This document shows positions 1 through 10,246 of a stretch of DNA of 64,000 nucleotides, piece by piece (positions within the stretch are counted from its first letter, which is position 1; the number at the start of each line of letters is the position of its first letter). Below the pieces are notes generated by a model. That model had not been told where the DNA came from, did no database searches, and saw nothing but the letters and a program-made list of their open reading frames with translations. Source of the DNA: Cordilura impudica (taxonomy: Eukaryota; Arthropoda; Insecta; Diptera; Scathophagidae). The DNA lies in contig OY821519.1 in the NCBI GenBank assembly GCA_963682025.1, forward strand, positions 159,023,457 to 159,087,456, in the 5' to 3' direction. The position numbers and the translations under genes were made by a program.

Positions 1-1318
1 GAAATATCTTTACATTTAAAAATGTTTACATTTAAAAAAAATATTGCCATTCAGGAGATATTAATAACTTTTCAGTACCGCGATTCAGTAACTTCTTTTA
101 ACGATAGTCGAATTGTAAAAAAAAAGAAAATTGCAAAATTATCAGTAAAATTTTGAAACGATATTCGCTATTGTTAAAGTCAGCTGTTGTTGTTATCTAA
201 ACGACAACCATTTTTGTGTTGTTTATCCAATCGATAAAAACTTAAATTTTTAGGTTGAAATGTCGTCATACATAAATAAAAATCATGAAATAGTGAAAAT
301 ATTTTGCTTTAATTAAAAAACTTTTTTATATAAATAAAAAAATTAAATATTCAATTCATTATTTCATTTTCAAATAAATAAACAGAAATATTAGTAAAAA
401 AAAATAAAGATATTAAACATAAACATAAAATCATCCTGTCAAACACGAAGTAATTTGTTTTTTTCTATTCTTTGTGTTTTTCGCTTATTTTGACAGAGAT
501 GCCACTCCTTTACAATTTAAATAAATAGAAAAACAGATTTGTCGATATTAATTTAAATTCAATGAATTTAAGAAAACCTCAAATGATATTTAAGAATTGC
601 TAACATAAAAATTGTTACATAAGTAAACGTAATTTTATGAGAATGTTATTTTTTATATATAAATTTTCACAATTTTTTTTGGATGAAAATTTGAAGTTTT
701 TCAGAAAATAAAGATAACATTAAATTATTTTATTTAAAATGTTTGGGACTTTTCGTTTTTTGCGTTTTTCATCCCTAATTTGATTATTTATTATTATAAA
801 TTTATTCTCTATGTTTTCAAAATATGGCAATATTTTAAAAAAAAGTTGAGAGAGCTTTTTTTTTGGTTATTATTTTGTTACTCCATCCGACCTATATGGC
901 CACAATGAAGAAATATTTGGCCAGTTAAAAGAAACTATACAGCCATCTCCAATTAGCACGATTTAATGCATATAGCCACTCTACACAACCATTACCTTTG
1001 CAATGGAGGTTAGTGCGAGCTATTTAATTAGCAAAAACTAAATTAAACGAGAAGTTATGTCATATAACCGGAAACGCATGCATATAGGTATATAACCAAA
1101 ATGCATGCCGATCAGCAACCACGATGACCAAAAAGCAAACACCGAAATATATCCGAAATAATAGAAAAGAAGAAAACCAACCCAAAGAATTTGCTGAAAT
1201 AATTTGGTATTAAGTTTAACAAATTGTTTACTTTTTCATTTACATTTATTATCAAGACTCAAACCGAGGTGGAGGGTATCAAAGATTCGGCACAGCCGAA
1301 TTTAACACTCTTACTTGT
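1..1318 (-). mobile_element. 5' portion of a DINE-1/Helentron-like element, inverted, cut by window edge
   Basis: Read on the minus strand this begins ACAAGTAAGAGTGTTAAATT, then a small palindrome (TTCGGCTGTGCCGAA) and GATACCCTCCACC. The same start is seen at 6869, 14910 and 54751. The whole stretch is a near-identical inverted copy of 54751-56069; I noticed one substitution around 965. It abuts a T-rich site at 1319, where units 2 and 3 of the array have uninterrupted sequence, so it looks inserted into unit 1. Insertion into T-rich sites without a clear duplication is typical of Helentrons. No protein is encoded. The family name is by analogy with Drosophila DINE-1/INE-1. Confidence 0.6.
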
Positions 1319-1944
1319 TTTTAATAATTCTATTAAAGACTTTTATAGATCTTGTATTATAAATTTTTCAATATTTATTCTTTCGCGACAATTGCGTATT
1401 AGTGAAACATTTTTTAAATTTACAGAACTTAATCCGTTACGTTGTTTAGAACAAATAAATTTTAAATCGGAAAAAAAATGTTCACAATTTTTATTTGTTG
1501 ATCTTGGTTTCAAATTTGATCAACGATTCTTTTAATTTTTCAACAAAAATTTGTTTTTTTTAATCAAACAGCTTTTCTTTAAAATTATTTTCTTTACATG
1601 TTGTTTTATAACAAATTACCAAATACGTTTATACTCATAAAATATTTTTAGTATATTACTATGAATTTTTTCGATGCATTCAAAAAAAATCAGCATAAAT
1701 CCGCACACGTCTTCATTCGTCGCTGTTTCAGTGACGACTAAATGCAAGAGCGTAAGAATACATGTGAGTTGAGCATGAACAATTGTTCTATGAAATGAAC
1801 AGCAATGCTTTGTTTACTAGCTAGTAGTAAAATAAGAAAATAGTATTAATAATACAGCGTAATGATGAATTGTACTTCTCAATTAGTTTATTTTTAATGT
1901 GCCATAAGAAGTTCGGTTTGTGCTAAGAAATGAATGAATACATG

Positions 1945-2204
1945 TTTCCCAGGGCGAAGCTTAATCATTACAGTTTGATTGAGTTGAGCTCCGCGACTAT
2001 TCATAATGTGAATAGCTCGTGTCTAAAATTTTTGGTACTTGGGAATGGCATTTGTGTTAAGAAAAGCATAAATGCATGTTTCCCAGGGCAAGGCTCGATC
2101 TCGATCATTGCACATTGATTGAGCTGAGCTCCGCGGTTATTCTTAATGCGGAATAACTCGTGCATTAAATTCTCGGTAGTCCGGGAATGGCGTTTGCCTG
2201 CGCC
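1945..2204 (+). pseudogene. Two tandem U1 snRNA-derived sequences (copy A)
   Basis: Two diverged units of about 135 bp (1945-2058 and 2079-2204) each start TTTCCCAGGGC and run through segments matching the second half of U1 snRNA: the stem-loop II arm, the TTGAGCTC-CGCG junction, stem-loop III, CTCGTG, an Sm-site region and a stem-loop IV start (GGGAATGGC). Stem-loop III is a perfect 7-bp stem in both (1997-2003 with 2009-2015; 2136-2142 with 2151-2157), although the stem sequences differ. The first unit keeps an Sm-like AATTTTTGG at 2027-2035; in the second it is degraded. The U1 5' end that pairs with splice donors is not recognisable. Likely a captured, non-functional U1 fragment. U1 identity rests on my knowledge of the RNA, not on a search. 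Confidence 0.75.
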
Positions 2205-3081
2205 AAACACTAAATAATAAATTTTAAAAATGATTATAATTTAATGTTATTGACATCTATATTATTTATTATCATCTGAGAAAAAAAAATTTTTTTAAAC
2301 ACCAATTTTTTACAGGGTAGAATTTTATGGTTTCACTACTACTTTTGAATGCAAGTATGTACTAAAAGTAGAACCCTTAAAATCATACTATTTTTTGCAA
2401 CCCTAAAAATTGTAGTATTTTGTATAAATAAAATAATTTATATTTATATTATTTTTAATATGCGCTTATTATCGATATACATATACAGAATATATGAATG
2501 TTATTTATAGTATTTTGATATTTGCAACAGTAGTATGTATGCATCAATTTGTAATATTTTGTGATCTTATAAAAATCGCAGAATATTGATATTGATTTTA
2601 TATAGTTTATTTTATTAATTAACTAACTTAAATATTACACCATAAAATGTTGATATTGGTGAATTTTTATATTATTACCACAACGACCATAAAAACAACA
2701 AGTACAGCTGTGACAAAATACAAAATTTTGAAAAACAATAAAGGAAAACATCATATTTTTTTTAACTTTTCAGTGATTTCTCGGCACCTATGAAACCTAT
2801 TGTCACGATTTAAAAAACAGAAACCTTCTCATGATGTTGGTGTATTATTCTCACTAACAACTAGCGCCCTAGCTGTCCTATTGAGAACGTTATCGTGACA
2901 AGAACAACATAGTCAAATCATTTTTTTTCAAGACTTTTTTTTACTCCATCGTTTAATTCTCGGGACCAGATAAACCTATTCGGACGATTTTAAATAGCAA
3001 ACTTTTCAGGATGTTAATGAATCATTTTTTGTATCAACAAGCAACCTAGTGTCCCGATGGAAGCCGTCATCGTGATATCCA

Positions 3082-3123
3082 CAGACGGACAGACGGACAG
3101 CCGGACAGACGGACAGACGGACA
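3082..3123 (+). repeat. GACGGACA minisatellite
   Basis: About five tandem 8-bp units of GACGGACA with one variant (GCCGGACA). The complement is the GTCY-type core seen inside DINE-1 elements. Equivalent blocks are at 11124-11164 and 21306-21347; the diverged copies near 58814 and 62794 have only about two units. Confidence 0.8.
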
Positions 3124-3224
3124 TCGCTCTATCAACTCCGCTTGTTATAAGGATCACAAATATATATATTTTATGGGGTCCAGATTTTTTTTCTAATTAT
3201 TACAAACGGAATGACAAACTTATA

Positions 3225-3257
3225 TATACCCTCTGCACACTGGAGTGGAGGGTATAA
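3225..3257 (+). other. 3' terminal hairpin of Helentron-like element
   Basis: TATACCCTC (3225-3233) pairs with GAGGGTATA (3248-3256) just before the element end. The same hairpin closes copies B (11298) and C (21481). Copies D (58943) and E (62922) keep only the right arm. A 3' hairpin close to the terminus is a Helitron/Helentron hallmark. Confidence 0.6.
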
Positions 3258-4550
3258 AAAGGGCATAGCACTACGCACCAAATAAACAGAATTATAAATC
3301 AAATAATCACAAATAAAAACAATCAACGTTCAACGGGTCTAATATTGTTAGATATTGAAAAAGCGTTTGATACCGTTTGGCATAATGGCCTAGTATTTAA
3401 ACTTCTGATGCAAATATACCAAAATATTTATGCAAACTTATTTCAGATTTCATTCACGGCAGAAACTTTAAAGTTGCGATTAATAATGAAACATCATCTC
3501 CAAAAACCATTACCACAGGGTTACCTCAAGAATCTGTCTTGTCGCCACTGCTTTACTCGATATATACATCCGATTTTAAAGTCCCGAAATACATGAAAAT
3601 TGCTTATTACGCAGATGATACTGCGTTAATTTCTTCAAACAAACTTACAAGCGCACTCCTGAAGAAAATGGAAAAGGGACTTGTAAACTGCAGTAAATAT
3701 TTTCACAAATGGAAAATCAAAATTAATCCAAACAATACCCAAGCAATAATTTTTCCATTCAACAAATCTCCCAAAAGACTGCCAAGACATCATCTTCTTA
3801 TTGGAAATAATACAATAAATGTACTTAACGAGGTCAAATATCTCGGAGTTGTCTTGGACAAAAAGCTTACATTTAAACAACATATTATGGCTACGTGTCA
3901 AAAAGCTATAAAATCATTTAAAGCATTATGGCCACTACTAAATAGAAGGTCATTTCTAAACCCCAAAAACAAAAACCTACTCTTCAAAAGTGGTATAAGG
4001 CCGATATTAACATACGCGTGTCCTATTTGGAGTGACGTTGCCAACTGCCACCTAAAACGCTTACAGATTATACAAAACAAATGTTAAAATGATAAATAAA
4101 AAGCCCTGGAGGTATCCTACAAATCTTCTTCATGAAGAAACAGCTTATGAAAAAATTATCGATTTCATAACAACGATTAATAACAATTACTTTGCCAAAA
4201 TTGAAAATTCCTCTTACCCACTGATAAGAGAATGTAGAGAAGTAACGTAAAATTAAAAAGAAATCACCAAATTGTAAATTATATGCTTATAGAGGTCTAT
4301 TATTTCTAATAAACCTTCTATAAGCATATAAACATTTTCAGATAGTATTTGAATTTATTAAATCATATAAAGGTTTTTTCCCTCCCATTTTCCTTTAAAA
4401 ATCATTAAAAAATAAAATGAAAACTATTTAATGTCTTTAGATCCTATATATTATTTGTTGCAATATCTATGTAAAGATAAGATCTCATATGTAAATATCA
4501 AATTTGTTAAAATATATAAATAAAGGAAGAATATATAATTGAAAAATTGA
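3258..4550 (+). pseudogene. 5'-truncated Jockey-type LINE, reverse transcriptase (copy 1)
   Basis: Reverse-transcriptase reading starts at about 3270, within a dozen bases of the Helentron-like terminus (GHSTTHQ motif), so domains upstream of the RT core are missing. Recognisable in order are DIEKAFDTVWH (RT block A), PQESVLSPLLYSIY, the catalytic YADD within AYYADDTALIS (about 3602-3634), and the thumb and C-terminal region to a stop near 4249. At least two frame changes around 3400-3540 break it. The 3' UTR continues to about 4550 and ends in short ATTGAAAA repeats. It matches 11299-12590 almost exactly. It has no endonuclease and is not expected to be active. Confidence 0.8.
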
Positions 4551-4969
4551 AAATTGTTTCATACTTTTTCGATGTGAGAACTTTTCACATAAAATACAGA
4601 ACACGGGTACAGGTTATATTTTGGCATGACAACCATACGAAAATACAACACTGCTTGTGGCGAAAGAAAAACAGAGTAAATTATAAAGATAAATATTGAA
4701 AGAAAAATAAATTGTTTAATATTAGTTAACAATTAAAAAATATATAAAATATATTACTTTATTTTTAACAATAACTTTTTGTAAATTCACAAATTAAATC
4801 AGCTGTTGTTTACATTTAGAGGTTATGTCATACGGAAATACATATGTACGTTTGAACGCAAAAATGATGAATTGTATGTAAAACGCCAATTTTGACACAC
4901 ACGCGGAATTACGTATGGATCGTAAAACTGAATTTACATATGGAAAATACACATAGTGTAAACACACCT
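4551..4969. other. A+T-rich spacer, no gene seen
   Basis: No coding sequence is recognisable. The segment ends with a TAGTGTAAACACACC sequence next to the following MITE, which may be the edge of another degraded inverted-repeat element. It is repeated at 12591-13009. Confidence 0.4.
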
Positions 4970-4972
4970 TAA

Positions 4973-5340
4973 GTGCTGGTTTACACATGAAAGTTTTCTT
5001 GCTGAAAGTCTTGAGTTTATAGGTGAGACGGGAGAGAAGAATGGCAGGGGCTACATACTTTCATGTACTCTGAAATTCTCTTTTGTTTCTTGCTTCGTAA
5101 TTTTCAAATTGAAGTTATTTTACGTTTTCTTTAATTTTTATGTTCGATTGTGTTAAGAAAGACAATAACTTGAAATTAAGTTAATTTTAATGAAATAAAA
5201 TGATAAAATAAATAGATAAAATGATAACATGTACAAATCTTGAATTTCAATACAAAATTTCAGTGTGTAGACACGCATAAAAGTTTAAAAGAGAATTTCA
5301 AATAGTTTCAGAAAGAAAAATTTCATGTGTAAACCGGGAC
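4973..5340. mobile_element. PIF/Harbinger-type MITE with TAA duplication (copy 1)
   Basis: The termini are GTGCTGGTTTACACATGAAA at left and TTTCATGTGTAAACCGGGAC at right, imperfect inverted repeats of about 20 bp. The flanks are TAA at 4970-4972 and TAA at 5341-5343. A 3-bp TWA duplication is typical of PIF/Harbinger. At 368 bp it has no reading frame of note. It is repeated at 13013-13380. Confidence 0.7.
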
Positions 5341-5343
5341 TAA

Positions 5344-6245
5344 GCAAAATCTAGTATGTACTAGATTTCGAGCAAAATCTAGCTCATTTTTACTATATTT
5401 CCCATACAAAAAATCTAGCTCGTTACTAGATTTTTGCAAAATCTCACAAAATCTTGTCAAATTTGAGAACTACCAAATGATACTACTGTGTTTTTTAATG
5501 TTGTAGTAGAAAATTACAACGCAGTGACTGAAAAATTGACATTAAAAAACAAAAACAAAAGCAAACAAGATGAATAAAAAGGAAATAAAATATTAATTAT
5601 TAAATCACGAGTATATAATAAAAAAAAAATTTAGTAATTGAAAAGTTATAATTTTTTATGCTTATATGTGCCCATTCCCATCTGATATATAACGATTGTA
5701 CAAAATGCATTTGTTTTTGTTGTTTAAACAATACATTTAACAAATAATGATGTTTTTCACAAAATTTCTAATTCAACTAGTGCTTTTTTCATTCTTGATG
5801 CATAATATAATAATAAAATCTGTTCCTGTTTAGAATTTTCCATTTTCCTATTGTTTTGTTTATTTTTGGTATTTCTAGTTTATATAGCGCCCCGGTAGGT
5901 GAGTAGGTAGCGTGCTCGCCTATCATGCGGGGGTCGTGGGTTCGATTCCCACCAGAGGCTTTGGTCTGTCGCTGGAAAAAAAAAAAAAAAACTAGCCAAA
6001 TTAGAATCTGCAGACAAGCCACTCGGCTTCGCGGAACTAGGCTTAATAATAAAAAAAAAATGTACTCTTCGAAACAAAAACATTGATACCCATATTGCTT
6101 AAATATAAAAAAAAATATGTTTTATTTTAAACAAAATCTCACAAAATGTCAAAAAAGTTAGATGAAAACGGTATAGATTTTGAAAATAGATTCCAACTAA
6201 AATCTACTAGATTTTCCCTAGATGTAAACGCACTATTATACTAAC
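5344..6245. repeat. AATCTAG-rich segment, possible degraded MITE (copy 1)
   Basis: The left edge (5345-5450) and right edge (6195-6235) are dense in AATCTAG/CTAGATT motifs in both orientations, suggesting an inverted-repeat element with subterminal repeats. I could not define precise termini or a target duplication. The interior is A+T rich and contains the SINE at 5885-6062. Repeated at 13384-14285. Confidence 0.35.
5885..6062 (+). mobile_element. tRNA-derived SINE (copy 1)
   Basis: The head has an RNA polymerase III A box (TAGGTGAGTAGG, 5896-5907) and a perfect B box (GGTTCGATTCC, 5939-5949) at tRNA-like spacing. A poly(A) tract follows, then a non-tRNA body (CTAGCCAAATTAGAATC onward) and a second A-rich tail near 6050. 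The reverse strand reads as a plausible short protein, a well-known artefact of such SINEs and not a gene. No target duplication was clear. Repeated at 13925-14103. Confidence 0.75.
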
Positions 6246-6868
6246 TGTCATGTGTAAGTTATTTGCACCCGCAAGAAGTAAGGATAAAATCCTGTAGAAA
6301 ACGATTTAAAAATTGCTGTCATCCACTTCCTATAGCTAGTCCGGAAGTTGGTGAAAATTAAATTTCAAGCATAAAGAGAAATTAATAAAAATAATAAAAA
6401 TACGAAATTCTGTTTGCATGTAAAATATTCTTGTCTTCAAATAAATTCTTTTTCTGTACTTTCAGTTTGTACAGAATGCCTTCGCAAAGATGGTTAGGGT
6501 GAGCTGCGAGTATGAGTCCTTAAAACTAAGTTAAACGATAGGTTATGTCATATTATTAGAACACATGCTGATGGGTACATAACCTAAAAGCATGCGGATC
6601 AGCAACCACGATGACCAAAAAGCCAAACACCTAAATGTGTTTTCTCTTATCTGTAAATAATAGAAGCGACGACATGGTGCCTCGACTGGCCATAATTCAT
6701 GGCAATGTTCAAATCAATGGCTAGTGGAGACCGCTAATGTTCATGTCATGACTAAAAAAATCCAACTTTTTGCCATGACAGAAAGTCTGATAAAAACTTG
6801 GCCATTAATTTGAAGTTTCATTCGATTTAGACGTTTAAGTATATTAAAATGGCGCAACTTAAATGAAA
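6246..6868. other. Spacer before Helentron-like element, no gene seen
   Basis: Non-coding. It includes a stretch (6540-6640) resembling sequence near the ends of the element at 1-1318 (for example GCATGC-GATCAGCAACCACGATGACC), so it may be a fragment of a related repeat. Repeated at 14286-14909. Confidence 0.35.
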
Positions 6869-7420
6869 ACAAGTAAGAGTGTTAAATTCGGCTATACCGA
6901 ATCTTTGATACCCTCCACCTAGGTTTTCTTGCACTATTTGTAACAAATTTAGATAAAATATTTGAAAATGTAAACAATTTGATCAATTTAGTAATTTATT
7001 ACAACAAATACTCTGAATTTTCAGCATTTACGTTTAACAATTTTAAAGTCAATAGAAGATAGTAAACAAAATATGTTTTTAAATTTCGGATCTTTTTCGG
7101 AATACTTGACCATTTTTTGAAAAATTTTTTTTAACAACTTAATATTATATATATTTCAAGTTTAAACTTTAAAATTAAAAATATCTATCTTTTTTAAATC
7201 TGGTAATAACTCTATAATATGGAGAAAGTAAATACGTGGCTTCTTTAATAAGAATGACAAGTAAAAAACACTTTTGTGCAGTTTACTTGTGTTGTGCATT
7301 TTTTTTAATACATACATAAGTACGCCATCTTTGTGGATCTCTTCGATTATATTAAGTAAGTTTGTAAATAAAAAGAATATTAAAATATTATAAATGTAAA
7401 CATAATTGATTTTAGAAAAA

Positions 7421-7774
7421 TGTCCGATTCGTTTTTCGATGATGCTGAAAACACATCAAAGAAATACAGAAAACAAAGGTTTTACTCAAGTTGTTGAGAG
7501 ACGAGAAGCTAATGGGATGGAACAGGTCAAAGATGACGACTTTAAATACAGATGCAAGGCTTGTGAAAAAATATTAAATTGCGATAAATCAGATCTAAGT
7601 ATACATGCTAATAACCAATGTCTTAATAAAATATCTTTTAAAACCAACAACCAAAATTCTGTTTACGTTATAAGATCCCATTTGCAAGCCATTTTAGTTA
7701 ATTGTGTAAATTTTAAATGCACATCCAGCCATATAAAAGATGAATTATACAGAATAGTAAAAATATTTTTTTTA
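7421..7774 (+). pseudogene. Zinc-finger fragment of a transposon-type protein (copy 1)
   Basis: From an ATG at 7421 one frame reads MSDSFFDDAENTSKKYRKQR. It then breaks, and a neighbouring frame continues through VKDDDFKYRCKACEKIL to 7774. The pattern CxxC followed by a His about 14 residues on and a Cys (DLSIHANNQC) resembles the N-terminal zinc finger found in many hAT-type or related transposase-like proteins. No catalytic region follows. The frame change near 7490 makes it a relic. It is essentially identical at 17093-17446. Family assignment is tentative. Confidence 0.4.
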
Positions 7775-8129
7775 TAATATCTGTTGGTTTTTTATGTTGT
7801 TTTTATGTAATTCTAATGATATTCTTATCTTTTTTTTATGATATTTTTTTCGTTTTTATGTTATTTTTGCATTATTGAAATTGAAAATAACCAAATTAAA
7901 AATATTTTTTTTTTTGAAAAAAGTAGTGTAGGGAAAAATGTAGAGAGAAAAAAAGTGGGTGTAGGCAAGAAAAGGGATTTTTTTTTTTCATTAGCGTAGA
8001 GATTTCTGTAAAAATCTCCTGGCATCACTGGTACCTATTAAAAAACAATGTAAGATTTCACAAAACAATGCGACGTATATCTGCTTTGTTCAAAAGCTTT
8101 CATAAGACTAAATGAAATTGTTACTTATG

Positions 8130-8625
8130 CATGAAACACATAGACGACAGAGGCTACACAAACACACGGATACAAATGCTGCTGGCTGCAATTGTAGTCG
8201 TGTAGTCAACTACTTAATTCTTTTGAAAACGATAGCAAACATATAACAACAGTATAAACAGCTCTTTTTATATAAAATCATTTTTATTTCAGTAGTGCCA
8301 ATTATATTTTTTTTTTTACTTTATTAAAATAGAAAAACATGTATGATTCTATATAAAATTGTCTTAAATATATTACTTATTTATAACGCATTATTACAAC
8401 GTAAAACTAAATAAATAAATTTACTTATTAATAGAATTATTATAGCATTTCATTTTGCGATTAATTTTTTCAACAAAATAAAATATTTCATAGCACTAAT
8501 ATCTTTTACATACTTTGTTATATTGTCAACACTATTTTTTTTTGTAGCCAACAAAGATAGAAATTAGCCTAAGTTGACTACAGCAGCAAAAGTGGTCATG
8601 TAGTCGTGTAGCTGTGTTAGTGTTA
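8130..8625. mobile_element. MITE with CATGAAAC-ATAGACGAC terminus, right end deleted
   Basis: The left terminus CATGAAACACATAGACGAC matches the copy at 17803. Here the right terminus is missing: the sequence jumps from GTGTTAGTGTTAAT straight into GTGACATTAAATATGAC, while unit 2 has about 300 more bases including the right terminus. The interior mentions GTAGTCGTGTAG several times. No gene. Confidence 0.6.
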
Positions 8626-8639
8626 ATGTGACATTAAAT

Positions 8640-9362
8640 ATGACTCAAAAATAAGTCGAAATTAATCAGAAAATTGGATAAAAAAAGGTTCTCAAGAAGA
8701 GTCGGGGGAAGGTAATATTTCCTCCCAACAAAAGAATATTTTGTGATCAGCAAAAGAGCGCATTTATGACTGTTTTAATAGCACAGAGGAGTTAAAAGAG
8801 ACTCCACATGATCACTTATTGCATAAAAAGTTTACTGGGATTTTATTCACTATCTGTAGAAACAGTTTTTTAAGTAAAACAAATCTGCACACAATTTCAA
8901 TTCTATTTCGTTTACAATGATACGATCACTTTGTTTCAGTGGTGTTCAAAAATAAAAATGTAATTGTGTTGGTGAGAAAATGAGAATTGCACTGTAAGAA
9001 ATGTTCAATGGGTTAATAGCAGTGTTAGTCTCTGTATGAATTTATTTTTTTATTGAAAATATGAAACTGTCAATGTTATGTGAAACTGTTTTAAAGAAAT
9101 AAAAATTAAAAATAAAATTTTTGACAGGAAATAAATAAATACATATATACATTAGGCTGGCTTTTTTTCATTCTATAAAAAACAATAAGTTGTAGATTTT
9201 TCAATCAATATTAATGATTTCATTGTATTTACATATTAAAATATCTGTAATATGTTATCCTGTAAAAAAAAAAAAGGAAAAAAATACATTCAATGAATGA
9301 ATGAACGATCACTCAAATTTTTAAAATCATTTCAACTTTTATAATAAACACATACGTTTTTT
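8640..9362. other. Non-coding interior of Helentron-like copy B
   Basis: A+T rich with short homopolymers and no recognisable gene. The equivalent is at 18870-19604. Confidence 0.4.
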
Positions 9363-9986
9363 TTAATAATTCTATTATAGACTTTTATAGATCTTGTATT
9401 ATAAATTTTTCAATATTTATTCTTTCGCGACAATTGCGTATTAGTGAAACATTTTTTAAATTTACAGAACTTAATCCGTTACGTTGTTTAGAACAAATAA
9501 ATTTTAAATCGGAAAAAAAATGTTCACAATTTTTATTTGTTGATCTTGGTTTCAAATTTGATCAACGATTCTTTTAATTTTTCAACAAAAATTTGTTTTT
9601 TTTAATCAAACAGCTTTTCTTTAAAATTATTTTCTTTACATGTTGTTTTATAACAAATTACCAAATACGTTTATACTCATAAAATATTTTTAGTATATTA
9701 CTATGAATTTTTTCGGTGCATTCAAAAAAAATCGGCATAAATCCGCACACGTCTTCATTCGTCGCTGTTTCAGTGACGACTAAATGCAAGAGCGTAAGAA
9801 TACATGTGAGTTGAGCATGAACAATTGTTCTATGAAATGAACAGCAATGCTTTGTTTACTAGCTAGTAGTAAAATAAGAAAATAGTATTAATAATACAGC
9901 GTAATGATGAATTGTACTTCTCAATTAGTTTATTTTTAATGTGCCATAAGAAGTTCGGTTTGTGCTAAGAAATGAATGAATACATG

Positions 9987-10246
9987 TTTCCCAGGGCGAA
10001 GCTTAATCATTACGGTTTGATTGAGTTGAGCTCCGCGACTATTCATAATGTGAATAGCTCGTGTCTAAAATTTTTGGTACTTGGGAATGGCATTTGTGTT
10101 AAGAAAAGCATAAATGCATGTTTCCCAGGGCAAGGCTCGATCTCGATCATTGCACATTGATTGAGCTGAGCTCCGCGGTTATTCTTAATGCGGAATAACT
10201 CGTGCATTAAATTCTCGGTAGTCCGGGAATGGCGTTTGCCTGCGCC
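9987..10246 (+). pseudogene. Two tandem U1 snRNA-derived sequences (copy B)
   Basis: The same pair as at 1945-2204, with one substitution noted in the first unit (TTACGG against TTACAG). The stem-loop III stems and the Sm-like site of the first unit are conserved. Confidence 0.75.

Larger units (their letters stand above)
1319..3257 (+). mobile_element. 3' portion of Helentron-like element, copy A
   Basis: This is the 3' 1.9 kb of the element that is complete at 6869-11298. It contains the paired U1 relics, a GACGGACA minisatellite and a terminal hairpin. Its own 5' part is replaced at the left by the inverted element at 1-1318. Sequence between the U1 relics and the minisatellite (2220-3070) is A+T rich and I see no gene in it. 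Confidence 0.6.
1319..9362. repeat. Tandem array unit 1 (about 8.04 kb)
   Basis: The sequence from 1319 recurs from about 9361 and again from about 19603, with long stretches nearly base-for-base identical. The unit order is: 3' part of the Helentron-like element with U1 relics, Jockey fragment, TAA-flanked MITE, AATCTAG-rich segment with SINE, then the 5' part of the next Helentron-like element. Unit 1 to unit 2 offset is 8040-8042 bases through the Jockey and SINE region. Confidence 0.85.

Noticed and set aside
2001..2210. Reading frames of 60-70 codons on both strands over the U1 relics
   Set aside because: They follow the open stretches of a non-coding RNA-derived repeat, are identical in all three units and show no protein features.
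3082..3123. CRISPR-like array
   Set aside because: Units are 8 bp and contiguous, with no spacers; this is a minisatellite in a eukaryotic repeat.
3057..3257. Plus-strand frame over the GACGGACA block
   Set aside because: It translates a minisatellite and terminal hairpin of a repeat, with no conserved protein.
5885..5960. Functional tRNA gene
   Set aside because: A and B boxes are good but the acceptor stem does not pair convincingly, and the sequence continues into a SINE body with poly(A).
5789..6083. Minus-strand frames with NRTHDPRMIGEH-like sequence
   Set aside because: This is the antisense reading of the tRNA-derived SINE head, a well-known annotation artefact.
5344..6245. A defined transposon with AATCTAG subterminal repeats
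   Set aside because: Matching termini and target duplication could not be located, so it is listed only as a low-confidence repeat.
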